Positions 1-8,467 are shown, numbered from the stretch's first letter. The stretch: 64,000 nucleotides of DNA from Sneathiella sp. P13V-1 (GCF_015143595.1 NZ_WYEU01000001.1:186001-250000), one strand, 5' to 3'. Notes: a model not told the origin generated them from the sequence alone. Program-made: numbers and translations.

Positions 1-124
1 GGTTATCTGCGCCTTCTGGGACAATATCCAGAAGAACAGCGTCATATCCTGCGTTGGTGACATGTGCGGCGATCGCCGCCCCCATGACACCTGCGCCGAT
101 AACGGCTACTTTCTGAATGGCCAT
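1..124 (-). CDS. 3-hydroxyacyl-CoA dehydrogenase, N-terminal fragment (runs off the window)
   Basis: The 41 visible codons begin [20 protein letters not shown], the Rossmann GxGxxG dinucleotide-binding start of a FadB/FadN-type 3-hydroxyacyl-CoA dehydrogenase, which oxidises 3-hydroxyacyl-CoA with NAD+ in beta-oxidation. The rest lies outside the window, so it cannot be seen whether an enoyl-CoA hydratase domain is fused to it. Only two bases separate it from the stop codon of the thiolase upstream, so the two are co-transcribed as a beta-oxidation pair. A different NAD-dependent dehydrogenase cannot be excluded from the fragment alone, but the thiolase partner makes the assignment likely. 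Confidence 0.85.
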   Translation of the reverse strand, partial: MAIQKVAVIGAGVMGAAIAAHVTNAGYDAVLLDIVPEGADN

Positions 125-126
125 GA

Positions 127-1263
127 TTAGCAGGCCTCCAGAACAGTTGCGATACCCTGACCGCCACCGATACACTGTGTTGCAAGACCCAAGGACTTAC
201 CTTCACGCTGCAGAAGGCTAGCAACTTTACCTGTGATACGCGCGCCTGTGGCACCCATTGGGTGACCCATAGCAATCGCGCCACCATCAATATTTGTATT
301 GTCGTAACTCATGCCAGCTTCTTTCAGGACAGCCAGTGACTGCGCTGCAAAAGCTTCGTTCAGCTCGATAATGTCAATATCAGACAGTTTTAAGCCAGCA
401 CGTGCCAGCGCTTTTTCTGTCGCAGGAACTGGACCAATACCCATGATTTCAGGCGCACAACCGGCAACCGCGATAGACTTAATGCGTGCCATTTTGTTCA
501 GGCCATTTGCATCAGCATATTCTTCAGAACAGATCAGTGTTGCAGACGCACCGTCAGTAAGCGGTGAAGATGTCGCCGCAGTGACTGTGCCCGCTGCATC
601 AAATGCTGGGTTCAGACCTGCAAGCGTTTCCATTGTTGTTTCAGGGCGAATACAACCGTCTTGCTCAATACGTTTGTTGCCATCAACAATTGGAATGATT
701 TCGTCATCGAACTTGCCAGCGGCGCGAGCGGCAGCAGCGCGAGCATGGCTTTCAACAGCCATCTCTTCCTGTTCTTGACGAGAAATATTGTACTGCTTCG
801 CAAGGTTTTCGGCTGTGATACCCATGGAAACATAGGCTTCTGGGTATTCTTTATAAAGACGTGGGTGCGGTGCTGGGTTAAATCCGCCCATTGGCACACG
901 TGTCATGCTTTCAATACCACCACAAATAAACACATCGCCTGCACCCATCTGGATCGCACCGGCCGCCATGTGAATGGCCTGCATGGAAGAGCCGCAGAAA
1001 CGGTTTACTGTCGTTGCCGCCGCTGTTTTTGGAATACCGGCCAGGAAACTAATGATACGGGCAACGTTCAACCCCTGCTCTGCTTCTGGAAAAGCACTGC
1101 CGATGATCACATCTTCGATATCTTCGACATTCACACCAGTTTTTTCAACAAGCCCTTTAACAACCTGACCTGTTAGTTCGTCAGGACGTACTTTTATCAG
1201 CTCTCCTTTATTCGCGAGTGTGAACGGAGAACGACTGTATCCTGCGATGACCACGTTTTTCAT
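127..1263 (-). CDS. Acetyl-CoA acyltransferase (thiolase), FadA type
   Basis: Thiolase of 378 residues, the usual family length, cleaving 3-ketoacyl-CoA with CoA at the end of each beta-oxidation cycle. The acylated cysteine is C90 in [10 protein letters not shown], the catalytic histidine is H334 in GHPMGATG, and the second cysteine is C364 in CIGGGQG; NEAFAAQ is also present. A longer in-frame start exists 11 codons upstream, but homology begins at [14 protein letters not shown] and an AAGGAAA ribosome-binding site precedes that ATG. It is the first gene of a two-gene operon with the 3-hydroxyacyl-CoA dehydrogenase. A biosynthetic acetoacetyl-CoA thiolase is less likely given that partner. 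Confidence 0.93.
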   Translation of the reverse strand: MKNVVIAGYSRSPFTLANKGELIKVRPDELTGQVVKGLVEKTGVNVEDIEDVIIGSAFPEAEQGLNVARIISFLAGIPKTAAATTVNRFCGSSMQAIHMAAGAIQMGAGDVFICGGIESMTRVPMGGFNPAPHPRLYKEYPEAYVSMGITAENLAKQYNISRQEQEEMAVESHARAAAARAAGKFDDEIIPIVDGNKRIEQDGCIRPETTMETLAGLNPAFDAAGTVTAATSSPLTDGASATLICSEEYADANGLNKMARIKSIAVAGCAPEIMGIGPVPATEKALARAGLKLSDIDIIELNEAFAAQSLAVLKEAGMSYDNTNIDGGAIAMGHPMGATGARITGKVASLLQREGKSLGLATQCIGGGQGIATVLEAC

Positions 1264-1359
1264 GATCCAGTTTCCTTTCAAATTTTCCTCTGGCAAGGTT
1301 TATTAATACAAAATAGAACGCGCCAAATCTGATTTACCGATTGGTTTAAATTTATGGGA

Positions 1360-1773
1360 TTAAGCTAACTTTTTACCTTCTGGTATTTCCCCTGAAACGC
1401 GGGCTTCCAGATAATCTTTCAAATCCGCAATTCCGGCCTCAAGCTCTTCGATTGCATCATTAATGTCTTTGCGCTGCACCAAGAGCTTTTCCAACTGATC
1501 ATTACATTTCTGCAATGTATATTTCAGTTGCTCCATTGGCTCTTCACCCGGATCGTACAGATCAATCATCTTCTTGATCTCCTGCAAACTAAACCCAAGG
1601 CGACGCCCTCTCAGGATAAGCTTCAATCGCGCGCGATCCCCTCTGGAATAGACACGCGTCAAACCCTGACGTTCTGGTGCAATCAGGCCCTTATCTTCAT
1701 AGAACCTAATCGTTCTAGAAGTTACTTCGAACTCTTCTGCGAGATCGGTTATGGAATAAGTTATTGCTTCCAT
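1360..1773 (-). CDS. MerR-family regulator, LiuR-like, of acyl-CoA/branched-chain catabolism
   Basis: A 137-residue MerR-type regulator. Residues 1-70 form the winged helix-turn-helix (TYSITDLAEEFEVTSRTIRF, then YEDKGLIAP and RVYSRGDRARL), and the C-terminal half is a predicted coiled-coil dimerisation helix without the cysteine cluster of metal sensors. The sequence resembles LiuR-type regulators of branched-chain amino-acid and fatty-acid degradation. The start MEAITYS is preferred over an ATG at 1809 because the promoter's -10 element overlaps that ATG and a GGGGAG sequence lies just upstream of 1773. It sits beside, in the same direction as, the thiolase/dehydrogenase operon and probably regulates it and itself. 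Confidence 0.82.
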   Translation of the reverse strand: MEAITYSITDLAEEFEVTSRTIRFYEDKGLIAPERQGLTRVYSRGDRARLKLILRGRRLGFSLQEIKKMIDLYDPGEEPMEQLKYTLQKCNDQLEKLLVQRKDINDAIEELEAGIADLKDYLEARVSGEIPEGKKLA

Positions 1774-1807
1774 CATCTCCCCATGCCGGGCAACATCAAT
1801 AAACAGC

Positions 1808-1836
1808 ATTCTAATTGACGTTTACGTAAACGTCAA
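1808..1836 (-). promoter_or_regulatory. Promoter of the MerR gene with a perfect 22-bp palindromic operator
   Basis: Positions 1815-1836 form a perfect 22-bp palindrome with half-site TTGACGTTTAC. Read on the minus strand, TTGACG (1836-1831) serves as a -35 and TAGAAT (1813-1808) as a -10 with 17 bp between them, so the palindrome fills the spacer as in MerR-family promoters. The core resembles published LiuR sites. It implies autoregulation and transcription starting near 1801. Confidence 0.75.
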
Positions 1837-2115
1837 CTTCACATTCCAGAAAGAAGCATGAATAGAATTCACTTTTTAACCAATACAGTTAATATTCAGG
1901 TGCATTATCAACATTTTTTGGTATACTCTCGCGCTAGCGAATCAATAAGCTGACATAACCATGTAGGCTTATAACTTCTATATAAAGCTCTGATCGATCT
2001 TTAGTAGAGGTGCTATACGGGGCGATCATTTTTGTCGGAATGCCGACATATGCCTTCGGGCGAAAGTATATTTAGTTGTTTTACATTTTGTGCCATCTGG
2101 GGGGAGGTACTTGAT
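1837..2115. other. Intergenic region between divergent MerR and ArsR genes
   Basis: AT-rich stretch with no credible gene. A short stem-loop (GTCGG at 2034-2038, CCGAC at 2043-2047) lies 68 bases before the ArsR start, and TATATT at about 2069 could be a -10 element for arsR, but no convincing -35 is visible. Nothing else is recognised. Confidence 0.4.
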
Positions 2116-2427
2116 ATGGGAAATGAATCCACTACCGGTCGGGACTTTTCTGGCCTCACTGACTCACTGGGTAAAGCCAGTAAAATCCTTAAATCTATGG
2201 GAAATCAACGCAGGCTGGAAATTCTGGCCTGTCTATCTGAACAGGAAATGTCTGTCGGGCAGCTGGAGCGGACGATTAAAATAAGCCAATCCGCCCTTTC
2301 TCAGCATTTAGGCAGGCTTCGCAGGGATGACATTGTCACAACGCGTCGAGACGCACAGACAATCTTTTATTCCCTGTATGACGATAAGATCAGGCAATTG
2401 TTAAGATCAATAGAGCTGGCTGCGTAA
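2116..2427 (+). CDS. ArsR/SmtB-family transcriptional regulator (BigR/SqrR-like context)
   Basis: A 103-residue winged-helix repressor. The helix-turn-helix spans about residues 45-80 (MSVGQLERTIKISQSALSQH) and the wing contains TTRRDAQTIFYSL, as in the BigR/SqrR/YgaV subgroup. The ATG at 2116 is chosen because GGGGAGG lies 10 bases upstream; the in-frame extension upstream has no homology. BigR/SqrR proteins sense reactive sulfur through two cysteines, but here only the one in ILACLSE is present and the C-terminal cysteine is missing. The following exporter and TIGR02186 protein support a role in sulfur detoxification, with a different or weaker sensing mechanism. Confidence 0.85.
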   Translation: MGNESTTGRDFSGLTDSLGKASKILKSMGNQRRLEILACLSEQEMSVGQLERTIKISQSALSQHLGRLRRDDIVTTRRDAQTIFYSLYDDKIRQLLRSIELAA

Positions 2428-2494
2428 TCATTTTTTACTATCGCAACTCTTTTTTTATTTGATCTTGTTACATTGACGGCAATTTTATTGTATA

Positions 2495-2516
2495 GGCAAA
2501 TATAATTATATTTGCC
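2495..2516. promoter_or_regulatory. Perfect 22-bp palindrome, likely ArsR operator in front of the TauE/SafE gene
   Basis: Positions 2495-2516 are a perfect 22-bp palindrome with half-site GGCAAATATAA. It ends 21 bases before the exporter start codon and contains TATAAT (2501-2506), a consensus -10 hexamer, so a bound repressor would block the polymerase. The ArsR gene ends only 67 bases upstream. The trailing TTTT also lets it act as a weak hairpin terminator, but the AT-rich symmetric core fits an operator better. Confidence 0.65.
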
Positions 2517-2537
2517 TTTTCCGGAAATTGAGCCCGA

Positions 2538-3458
2538 ATGCCTATTTATTTACCTATCGCCGAGATTTCAGTGAATCTTTTCCTGATACTTGGCATGGGT
2601 GGGGCTGTGGGCTTTTTATCCGGACTGTTTGGCGTTGGCGGGGGGTTTCTAATGACCCCGCTACTCATCTTTACCGGCATCCCGCCTGCAGTTGCCGTGG
2701 CGACCGGTGCCAATCAATTGGTTGCCGCCAGCGTATCCGGTGTCCTTGCACATTGGAGGCGTGGCAATGTTGATTTTAAGATGGGTACCGTCTTGTTGGT
2801 TGGCGGTGTTATCGGATCAGGCTTTGGCACCTGGATTTTTACGCTTCTGAAATCTGCAGGCCAGATCGACCTCATCATTTCCCTCTCTTACGTGATTTTC
2901 CTGGGTGTTATCGGCGGGTTGATGCTTGTAGAAAGCGTTGGGGCGCTTCTTCGAAGCCGAAAAGGAAACGCACCCCGAAAGAAACTACACCAGCATTATT
3001 GGATTCACGGCCTCCCGTTTAAAATGCGGTTTCGCAAATCCAAGCTATACATCAGCGCCCTGATGCCCATCGGCCTTGGATTTCTGGTTGGCATTTTGTC
3101 CGCCATCATGGGGGTGGGGGGCGGTTTTATCATGGTCCCCGCCATGATCTATCTGCTTGGAATGCCAACATCTGTCGTGATCGGCACTTCTTTATTCCAG
3201 ATCATTTTTGTCACTGCAAATGTGACCCTTCTGCACTCCATCGCAACTCAGACCGTTGATGTTATGCTTGCGCTCCTCTTGATGAGCAGCGCAGTTGTAG
3301 GAGCTCAGTTCGGAACACGTATCGGTGCACGATTAAGAGGTGAGCAGCTCCGCTCACTGCTCGCAGCGATCGTGCTTCTCGTCTGCGGCAAACTGTTCCT
3401 TGATCTTGTCTTGACGCCGGAGGATCTCTATTCCATCGGCTTGCTAAACGAAAGATAA
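2538..3458 (+). CDS. TauE/SafE-family sulfite/organosulfur exporter
   Basis: A 306-residue inner-membrane protein with about eight hydrophobic segments in two homologous halves. Each half carries the family signature: GLFGVGGGFLMTP near residue 31 and SAIMGVGGGFIMVP near residue 190, separated by a basic cytoplasmic loop (about 135-170). TauE/SafE proteins export sulfite, sulfoacetate and related anions. It lies between an ArsR regulator and a TIGR02186 protein whose start is four bases after its stop, the usual alphaproteobacterial arrangement. The exact substrate cannot be read from sequence. Confidence 0.9.
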   Translation: MPIYLPIAEISVNLFLILGMGGAVGFLSGLFGVGGGFLMTPLLIFTGIPPAVAVATGANQLVAASVSGVLAHWRRGNVDFKMGTVLLVGGVIGSGFGTWIFTLLKSAGQIDLIISLSYVIFLGVIGGLMLVESVGALLRSRKGNAPRKKLHQHYWIHGLPFKMRFRKSKLYISALMPIGLGFLVGILSAIMGVGGGFIMVPAMIYLLGMPTSVVIGTSLFQIIFVTANVTLLHSIATQTVDVMLALLLMSSAVVGAQFGTRIGARLRGEQLRSLLAAIVLLVCGKLFLDLVLTPEDLYSIGLLNER

Positions 3459-3462
3459 GATC

Positions 3463-4230
3463 ATGAAGAAAGCCATCCTCTTCATACTGTCGTTAAGCGC
3501 ATTGATCATCAGTAGTTTTAGCTTAGCCAAGGCAGACCAATCCCTCGTCACCGATATTTCCTCTCATTTAATCTCGGTGACATCTGATTTTACCGGCACC
3601 GAGCTTCTGCTGTTTGGAAAAATTGAATCCATTAGAGAAAACAACCCGTCTCGACATGGAGATATTATCGTTGTGGTTCGCGGCCCTTTGAAAGACCTAC
3701 TCATTCGTAAAAAGGAACGTGTGCTCGGCATTTGGGCTAACACCCAATCTTTAGATATTCAAGCCGCACCTGGCTTTTACGCCATGCTTAGCAATCGTCC
3801 CGTTATGGAAATCTCTGACGAAAGCACTTTAAGAAGGCTTAAAATCGGGCCCGACAGACTGAATCTTGAGAGCAAACAAACTCTAAAACCAAATGATGAA
3901 TATGCAGAGGCCGTTGTTCGTCAGAGAAAGCAGGAAAATCTCTTTGTACAGAATGAAAAAGGTGTTCAGTTTCTTGGTAATCAGCTTTTCCGATCTTCTG
4001 TCTATTTTCCGGCAAATGTACCCGTGGGCAACTATGTCTCTGAAGTATATTTCTTTGAAGATGGCGAACTGATTAGCGCCCAAACTTCCCCCTTATTTAT
4101 CAAAAAATTTGGATTGGGTCGGCGCATATACGACTTCGCTCAGCAATACCCGGCGATCCACGGAATTTTGGCAATTATCCTTGCACTATTTGCGGGTTGG
4201 CTGGCCTCAGCAATCTTCAGAAAAGACTGA
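3463..4230 (+). CDS. TIGR02186-family periplasmic/membrane-anchored protein
   Basis: A 255-residue protein with an N-terminal signal sequence (hydrophobic residues 4-22, ending near AKADQS), a mostly beta-rich exported domain, and one C-terminal transmembrane helix (about 231-252) followed by RKD. The segment SSHLISVTSDFTGTELLLFG is characteristic of TIGR02186, a family of unknown biochemical function that regularly follows TauE/SafE exporters. It starts four bases after the exporter and is therefore translated from the same message. A part in handling sulfur compounds at the membrane is inferred from context only. Confidence 0.85.
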   Translation: MKKAILFILSLSALIISSFSLAKADQSLVTDISSHLISVTSDFTGTELLLFGKIESIRENNPSRHGDIIVVVRGPLKDLLIRKKERVLGIWANTQSLDIQAAPGFYAMLSNRPVMEISDESTLRRLKIGPDRLNLESKQTLKPNDEYAEAVVRQRKQENLFVQNEKGVQFLGNQLFRSSVYFPANVPVGNYVSEVYFFEDGELISAQTSPLFIKKFGLGRRIYDFAQQYPAIHGILAIILALFAGWLASAIFRKD

Positions 4231-4343
4231 CCCTATCGGCAAGGTATTTGGCAAAATCGCTGCAAGCTGATAAACTTGAGGCTTCTTGGGGTAACAAAAT
4301 CAATAAAAATCCCGCTCATCGCGCCCCTTGACCGGAGATCATC

Positions 4344-5594
4344 TTGCTCGCCTCGCGCAATTCTGAATTTACAACCATGTCAGTGCTTGCCCTCATCATT
4401 TGCTTTGCCATTGGTGTCGTTGGGCGAATGCTGCTGGAACATTTCCCGAACCTAGTTCCTGAATTTTCAAGCGAATTTGGTTGGTCCCGCAGTTCCATTG
4501 CCTCCATTTTTTCGTTATGCGCCCTCACCCATGGGATCACGGGTCCGTTTGCCGGATGGATGTTCGATCGCTTCGGCCCTGTCATTGTTTTTTCTACCGG
4601 TTTTTTCTTTGCGGGCAGCGGACTGATCATAACCGGTTTTGGCAGTGAGCTTTGGCATATGTATGCGGGTCTTGGCTTGATGGTGGGGCTGTCAGCGGCA
4701 CTTTGTGGCAATGTTCCAAATTCAACGTTAATATCCAGATGGTTTGATGCAAAACTCCCCCTCGCTCTGTCAATCATCTTCTCAGCGTATGGCGCAGGAA
4801 GTTTCGTCGGCCTATCCGCATCACAGTTTTTGATCACGAAGCTCGGCTGGAGAGATGCTGAAATTTATCTTGGCCTCGGCATCCTCGCCACAATGTGTGT
4901 TTTGTGGCTTTTGCCATGGAAGAAACTGTCATCCGGACTAAGCAAAAATACGACCAGTTCTTCTGATCACACTCTCCACCAAACCCGCGACATCACCCTG
5001 AAAGAGGCTATCAAAACACCTGCTTTCTGGGGATTGAGTGGGGTCTTCTTCTTTACAGCCAATGGAACTTACGGAACTTTATTCCAAAGCGTTTCCTATC
5101 TCATCCATCGAGGCTTAGCACCTCTTGAGGCTTCCTTTAATCTTGGCTTAACCGGGATACTTGTTCCGCCAGGAATGATCTTCTGCGGCTATCTGTTGAC
5201 GCGTTTCAATATCATTGTCATCGGATACTCTACCCATATTTTCACCGCCATCGCTATAGCCAGTTTGTGGCTGTTTGACGGGGGCGAAAATCGGTTTTTC
5301 CTTTATGCCTTTATTATCTTCTTTGGACTGACCGCAGGAACCAGAGCCCCTATTGCAGGATCTCTTGCCAGCCGTTTGTTCAAAGGGCGGAATTTTGGTG
5401 TCATTTACGGAAGTATCTCGGTAGGGGGCGGTGTCGGTATTGCCATTGGCTCCTTTATGAGCGGCTTTATTTTTGATATCACTCAGAGTTACGGTGCTGC
5501 TTTTGCCTATGCTGGAACCTGTATGCTGATCGGAGGCTTACCGATTTTGCTAATACCGACTTTGCGCAAAGCCGGATCACAAAACAGAGGATAA
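4344..5594 (+). CDS. MFS transporter (oxalate/monocarboxylate-like)
   Basis: A 416-residue major facilitator with about twelve membrane segments. The loop between helices 2 and 3 has the MFS motif GWMFDRFGP, and the overall pattern (RSSIASIFSLCALTHGITGP) resembles the oxalate/formate and monocarboxylate carrier group. A TTG at 4344 is taken as start because CGGAG lies six bases upstream; the alternative ATG at 4377 has no visible ribosome-binding site. It ends seven bases before a CoA-transferase-like gene, so it probably imports the organic acid that the following enzymes activate. The substrate is unknown. Confidence 0.85.
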   Translation: MLASRNSEFTTMSVLALIICFAIGVVGRMLLEHFPNLVPEFSSEFGWSRSSIASIFSLCALTHGITGPFAGWMFDRFGPVIVFSTGFFFAGSGLIITGFGSELWHMYAGLGLMVGLSAALCGNVPNSTLISRWFDAKLPLALSIIFSAYGAGSFVGLSASQFLITKLGWRDAEIYLGLGILATMCVLWLLPWKKLSSGLSKNTTSSSDHTLHQTRDITLKEAIKTPAFWGLSGVFFFTANGTYGTLFQSVSYLIHRGLAPLEASFNLGLTGILVPPGMIFCGYLLTRFNIIVIGYSTHIFTAIAIASLWLFDGGENRFFLYAFIIFFGLTAGTRAPIAGSLASRLFKGRNFGVIYGSISVGGGVGIAIGSFMSGFIFDITQSYGAAFAYAGTCMLIGGLPILLIPTLRKAGSQNRG

Positions 5595-5601
5595 TAAGAA
5601 C

Positions 5602-6417
5602 ATGTTTGTGACATTAGAAGAAATTGCAGCCAAGATACCCGACGGTGCAAAGCTCGCCGTTCCGGCGGATTACGCAGGCATTGCGATGGCGGCAACCCGG
5701 GCACTCATCAGACGAGGCGTCAAAGATCTGCATATTGTGGGTGTCCCAACCAGCGGCTTTCAATCCGAACTACTTATCGCGGCAGGGTGTGTTAAAACCT
5801 ATGAAAGCTCAGCTTTGACGCTTGGGGAGCATAATCCCCCCTATTGTTTCAATAATGCCATCAAGGAAGGTACAATCCATATCGTTGACGCTACCTGTCC
5901 GGCTATTCATGCGGCATTGCAGGCGTCACAAAAAGGGGCACCTTTTGCGACGCTCCGCGGTATCATTGGCAGCGATATTGTCAATCATCACCCTGATTGG
6001 AAAGTTATTCAAAACCCGTTTTCAGATAGTAATGATCCCGTTGTCGCCATTCCGGCAATCCAACCAGATGTGAGCCTTTTCCATGCCCCCCTTGCCGATC
6101 GAGAGGGCAACATATGGGTTGGTCGCCGAAGAGAACTCATCAATATGGCGCAGGCCTCCAAGACGGCCTTGGTGACGGTTGAAGAAATATCGGAGACAAA
6201 CCTGCTGGAGGATGAAACCACTGCGGCAGGTACTTTGCCCGCACTTTACGTGGGCGGCATTGCACACGTTTCGAAAGGATCCTGGCCGCTAGGCTTCTGG
6301 CAGGGAGATGGTGAAGACAGTGATCATCTCCGCCTGTTTAAAGATATGAGCCGAAACGACTCCACTCTTCAGGAGTATTTAGCCGAGTATGTTTTTGGAT
6401 CAGGGAGCGCGTCATGA
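5602..6417 (+). CDS. Class I CoA-transferase-fold protein, subunit A (GctA/IpdA-like)
   Basis: A 271-residue alpha subunit of the class I CoA-transferase fold. Family landmarks are the N-terminal CoA-binding region, the segment GFQSELLIAAGCVKTYESS (about residues 53-71), PFATLRGIIGSDI, and ALADREGNIWVGRR-like sequence near residue 160. It begins after GAGGATAATAAGAAC and overlaps the B subunit by four bases (ATGA). Relatives include glutaconate CoA-transferase A and the steroid-ring hydrolase subunit IpdA. Where I recall IpdA carrying an acidic DEGM motif, this protein reads DATC, so neither a transferase nor an IpdA-type mechanism is assured. Confidence 0.83.
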   Translation: MFVTLEEIAAKIPDGAKLAVPADYAGIAMAATRALIRRGVKDLHIVGVPTSGFQSELLIAAGCVKTYESSALTLGEHNPPYCFNNAIKEGTIHIVDATCPAIHAALQASQKGAPFATLRGIIGSDIVNHHPDWKVIQNPFSDSNDPVVAIPAIQPDVSLFHAPLADREGNIWVGRRRELINMAQASKTALVTVEEISETNLLEDETTAAGTLPALYVGGIAHVSKGSWPLGFWQGDGEDSDHLRLFKDMSRNDSTLQEYLAEYVFGSGSAS

Positions 6418-7142
6418 GCGACATAGAAAACAAAAAACTACTGATCTCTTTTATTGCAGGCCTTCTGAGTGACTGCAATCATGTGGCTGTCGGCGCCTCC
6501 TCACCTATACCGGGGGCCGCTGCACTCCTAGCGAAAGAAATGTGGGGATCTCCTCGACACATCAATATTCTGGGATCGGTGAAAAACAACTTTTTCACAA
6601 ATGGCGCGCAGGAACTGTTTGACTGCGCCGCACAAGGTCGCATTGACGCTTTCTTCCTTGGTGGCGGTCAGATAGACGGATCTGCAAATATCAACCTGAT
6701 GGGACGGGGGGAATACCCCTACAACACGCCCAGATGGCCCGGCACCTTTGGCTCTGCGTATCTTTACATGCTGGTCCCAAAGGTCATTCTATTCCGCGAG
6801 GAACATTCAAAACGGGTTCTGGTCGATAAAGTGGAATTTATAAGTGCGCCGGGCGTTAGTGAGCCTGACACTTACCGAAAAGGGGGACCTTATGGTCTTC
6901 TGACCACCAAAGCCTTTTTCCTTTTTGATAAGGAAAAGCAATGTTTCAAACTTACTCATATCCACCCCGGCAGTTCGCTCGAAGATATTTTGGACAACAC
7001 CGGATTTGAGTTCGATTATGACAAAGAGACGCAGACAACACCTTTACCTTCGGAAGAGATGATGCATCTTCTTATGGCAAAGGTTGCCCCAACGTTGAAG
7101 GAAGTTTATCCTCACTTTGCCGACACGGTGCTTGCCGCCTGA
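6414..7142 (+). CDS. Class I CoA-transferase-fold protein, subunit B, lacking the usual catalytic Glu
   Basis: A 242-residue beta subunit similar to glutaconate CoA-transferase B: GGGQIDGSANINLMG matches the GGAQID.YGN region and VDKVEFISAPG matches the conserved DY..SPG segment. In true class I transferases the catalytic glutamate sits in an ESG or ENG motif after a HIIV-like strand; here the matching stretch reads HINILGSVKNN, with no glutamate. That resembles IpdB-type hydrolases, which have also lost it. Translational coupling to subunit A (four-base overlap) shows the two form one enzyme. The reaction is uncertain: a hydrolase or lyase on a CoA thioester is as likely as a CoA transferase. 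Confidence 0.82.
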   Translation: MSDIENKKLLISFIAGLLSDCNHVAVGASSPIPGAAALLAKEMWGSPRHINILGSVKNNFFTNGAQELFDCAAQGRIDAFFLGGGQIDGSANINLMGRGEYPYNTPRWPGTFGSAYLYMLVPKVILFREEHSKRVLVDKVEFISAPGVSEPDTYRKGGPYGLLTTKAFFLFDKEKQCFKLTHIHPGSSLEDILDNTGFEFDYDKETQTTPLPSEEMMHLLMAKVAPTLKEVYPHFADTVLAA

Positions 7143-7191
7143 AGGCCAACAACTAACAACGAAGACCCCGATTTCTGAAAGTATTCCTGTA

Positions 7192-8391
7192 ATGGCTTCA
7201 AAGACTGCCCTCCAAGGGTTGAAAGTAATTGATCTCTCCCGCGTACTTGGCGGACCTTTCTGCACTCAAATCCTTGCGGATCATGGCGCAGAGGTCATTA
7301 AAATCGAGCCGCCCCAAGGTGATGAAACACGCACTTGGGGCCCTCCGTTCAATGAACATGGGATTTCAGCTTACTTCTCAGGAGCCAACAGAAATAAACG
7401 CTCCATCGCTTTGGACATTCGAAGTGAACAAGGTCAGGAGATTCTCCTCAAACTTCTGGAAGATGCCGACATTATTGTTGAAAATTTCAAGACAGGTTCC
7501 ATGGAAAAGTGGGGCCTTGGCTATGATGACGTTCTCTCCCAGAAATTCCCGCGTCTTATCCATTGTCGCGTAACCGGATTTGGCGGTGATGGCCCCTTTG
7601 GAGGCTTTCCAGGATATGACGCTGTCATTCAGGCATGGGCAGGGCTAATCAGCGTAAACGGATCGCCAGAATCTGGTCCTGTTCGTGTTGGTATCCCCCT
7701 CGTTGATCTTGGCACTGGCATGAACGCCGTGATTGGCATTCTGATGGCGGTAAATGAACGCCACACTTCTGGAAAAGGTCAATCTGTTGAAGTTTCTTTG
7801 TATGATACAGGCATCCAGCTTCAGCACCCGCATGCGGCTAACAATCTGATGAGCGGGAAAGCGCCGGTTTTGACGGGCAATTCCCATCCGAACATTGCGC
7901 CTTACGATTTATATGAAACAGCAGGCACACCGATTTTCCTTGGGATTGGAAATAACGGTCAGTTCAGAAAACTCTGTACGGCGTTGGGCTACCCTGAAAT
8001 CGCTGAGGAAGAGCGGTTTATTGATAACAGTGCGCGCCTTGCGCATCGCCAAGAATTAAATGATGTTTTGGCAAAACTATTGTCTGACAAAGACGGCGTG
8101 TCTTTTGCGACCGAACTATTAGATGCTGGTGTTCCAGCTGGTGCCGCGATGTCCGTTCCCGAAGCCCTTTCACACCCTCATACAAAACATCGTGAAATGG
8201 TGGTTGAGAAAGATGGGTATCAGGGAACCGGCGTTGCCATTAAACTCAGCCGTACCCCCGGCAGTGTTAGATCCATTCCTCCTGGATTTGGCGCAAACGG
8301 TCGCGACATCCTGTCGGAAATTGGATATAGTGAAAAAGAAATATCTGATTTTGCTGAAAATGGCATATTGTGGGAGCAGCCAAAAACATAA
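7192..8391 (+). CDS. CaiB/BaiF class III CoA-transferase
   Basis: A 399-residue family III CoA-transferase, moving CoA between carboxylic acids through an aspartyl intermediate. Visible landmarks are GLKVIDLSRVLGGPFCTQ (residues 9-26), DHGAEVIKIEPP (30-41), ADIIVENFKTG and GFGGDGPFGGFPGYD, whose D143 is the expected nucleophile. The ATG at 7192 fits the family start; upstream in-frame codons overlap the previous gene and lack homology. It is the third CoA-linked gene in a row after the MFS carrier, which suggests that the imported acid is made into a CoA thioester here. The specific acid cannot be deduced. Confidence 0.9.
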   Translation: MASKTALQGLKVIDLSRVLGGPFCTQILADHGAEVIKIEPPQGDETRTWGPPFNEHGISAYFSGANRNKRSIALDIRSEQGQEILLKLLEDADIIVENFKTGSMEKWGLGYDDVLSQKFPRLIHCRVTGFGGDGPFGGFPGYDAVIQAWAGLISVNGSPESGPVRVGIPLVDLGTGMNAVIGILMAVNERHTSGKGQSVEVSLYDTGIQLQHPHAANNLMSGKAPVLTGNSHPNIAPYDLYETAGTPIFLGIGNNGQFRKLCTALGYPEIAEEERFIDNSARLAHRQELNDVLAKLLSDKDGVSFATELLDAGVPAGAAMSVPEALSHPHTKHREMVVEKDGYQGTGVAIKLSRTPGSVRSIPPGFGANGRDILSEIGYSEKEISDFAENGILWEQPKT

Positions 8392-8467
8392 CGGCAAAAT
8401 CTGTTGGGGCGCATCTACCGATTGGGGTTCTTAATCCCTTAAAATAACGAATGAATGGGACGTAGAT

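Noticed and set aside
661-1176. Long plus-strand frames antisense to the thiolase and other high-confidence genes
   Set aside because: They are antisense shadows with atypical composition, no ribosome-binding sites and no recognisable domains.
5602-7142. Naming the CoA-transferase-fold pair IpdAB (steroid ring cleavage)
   Set aside because: No other steroid catabolism genes are present and the remembered acidic motif of IpdA is not conserved, so only fold-level similarity is claimed.
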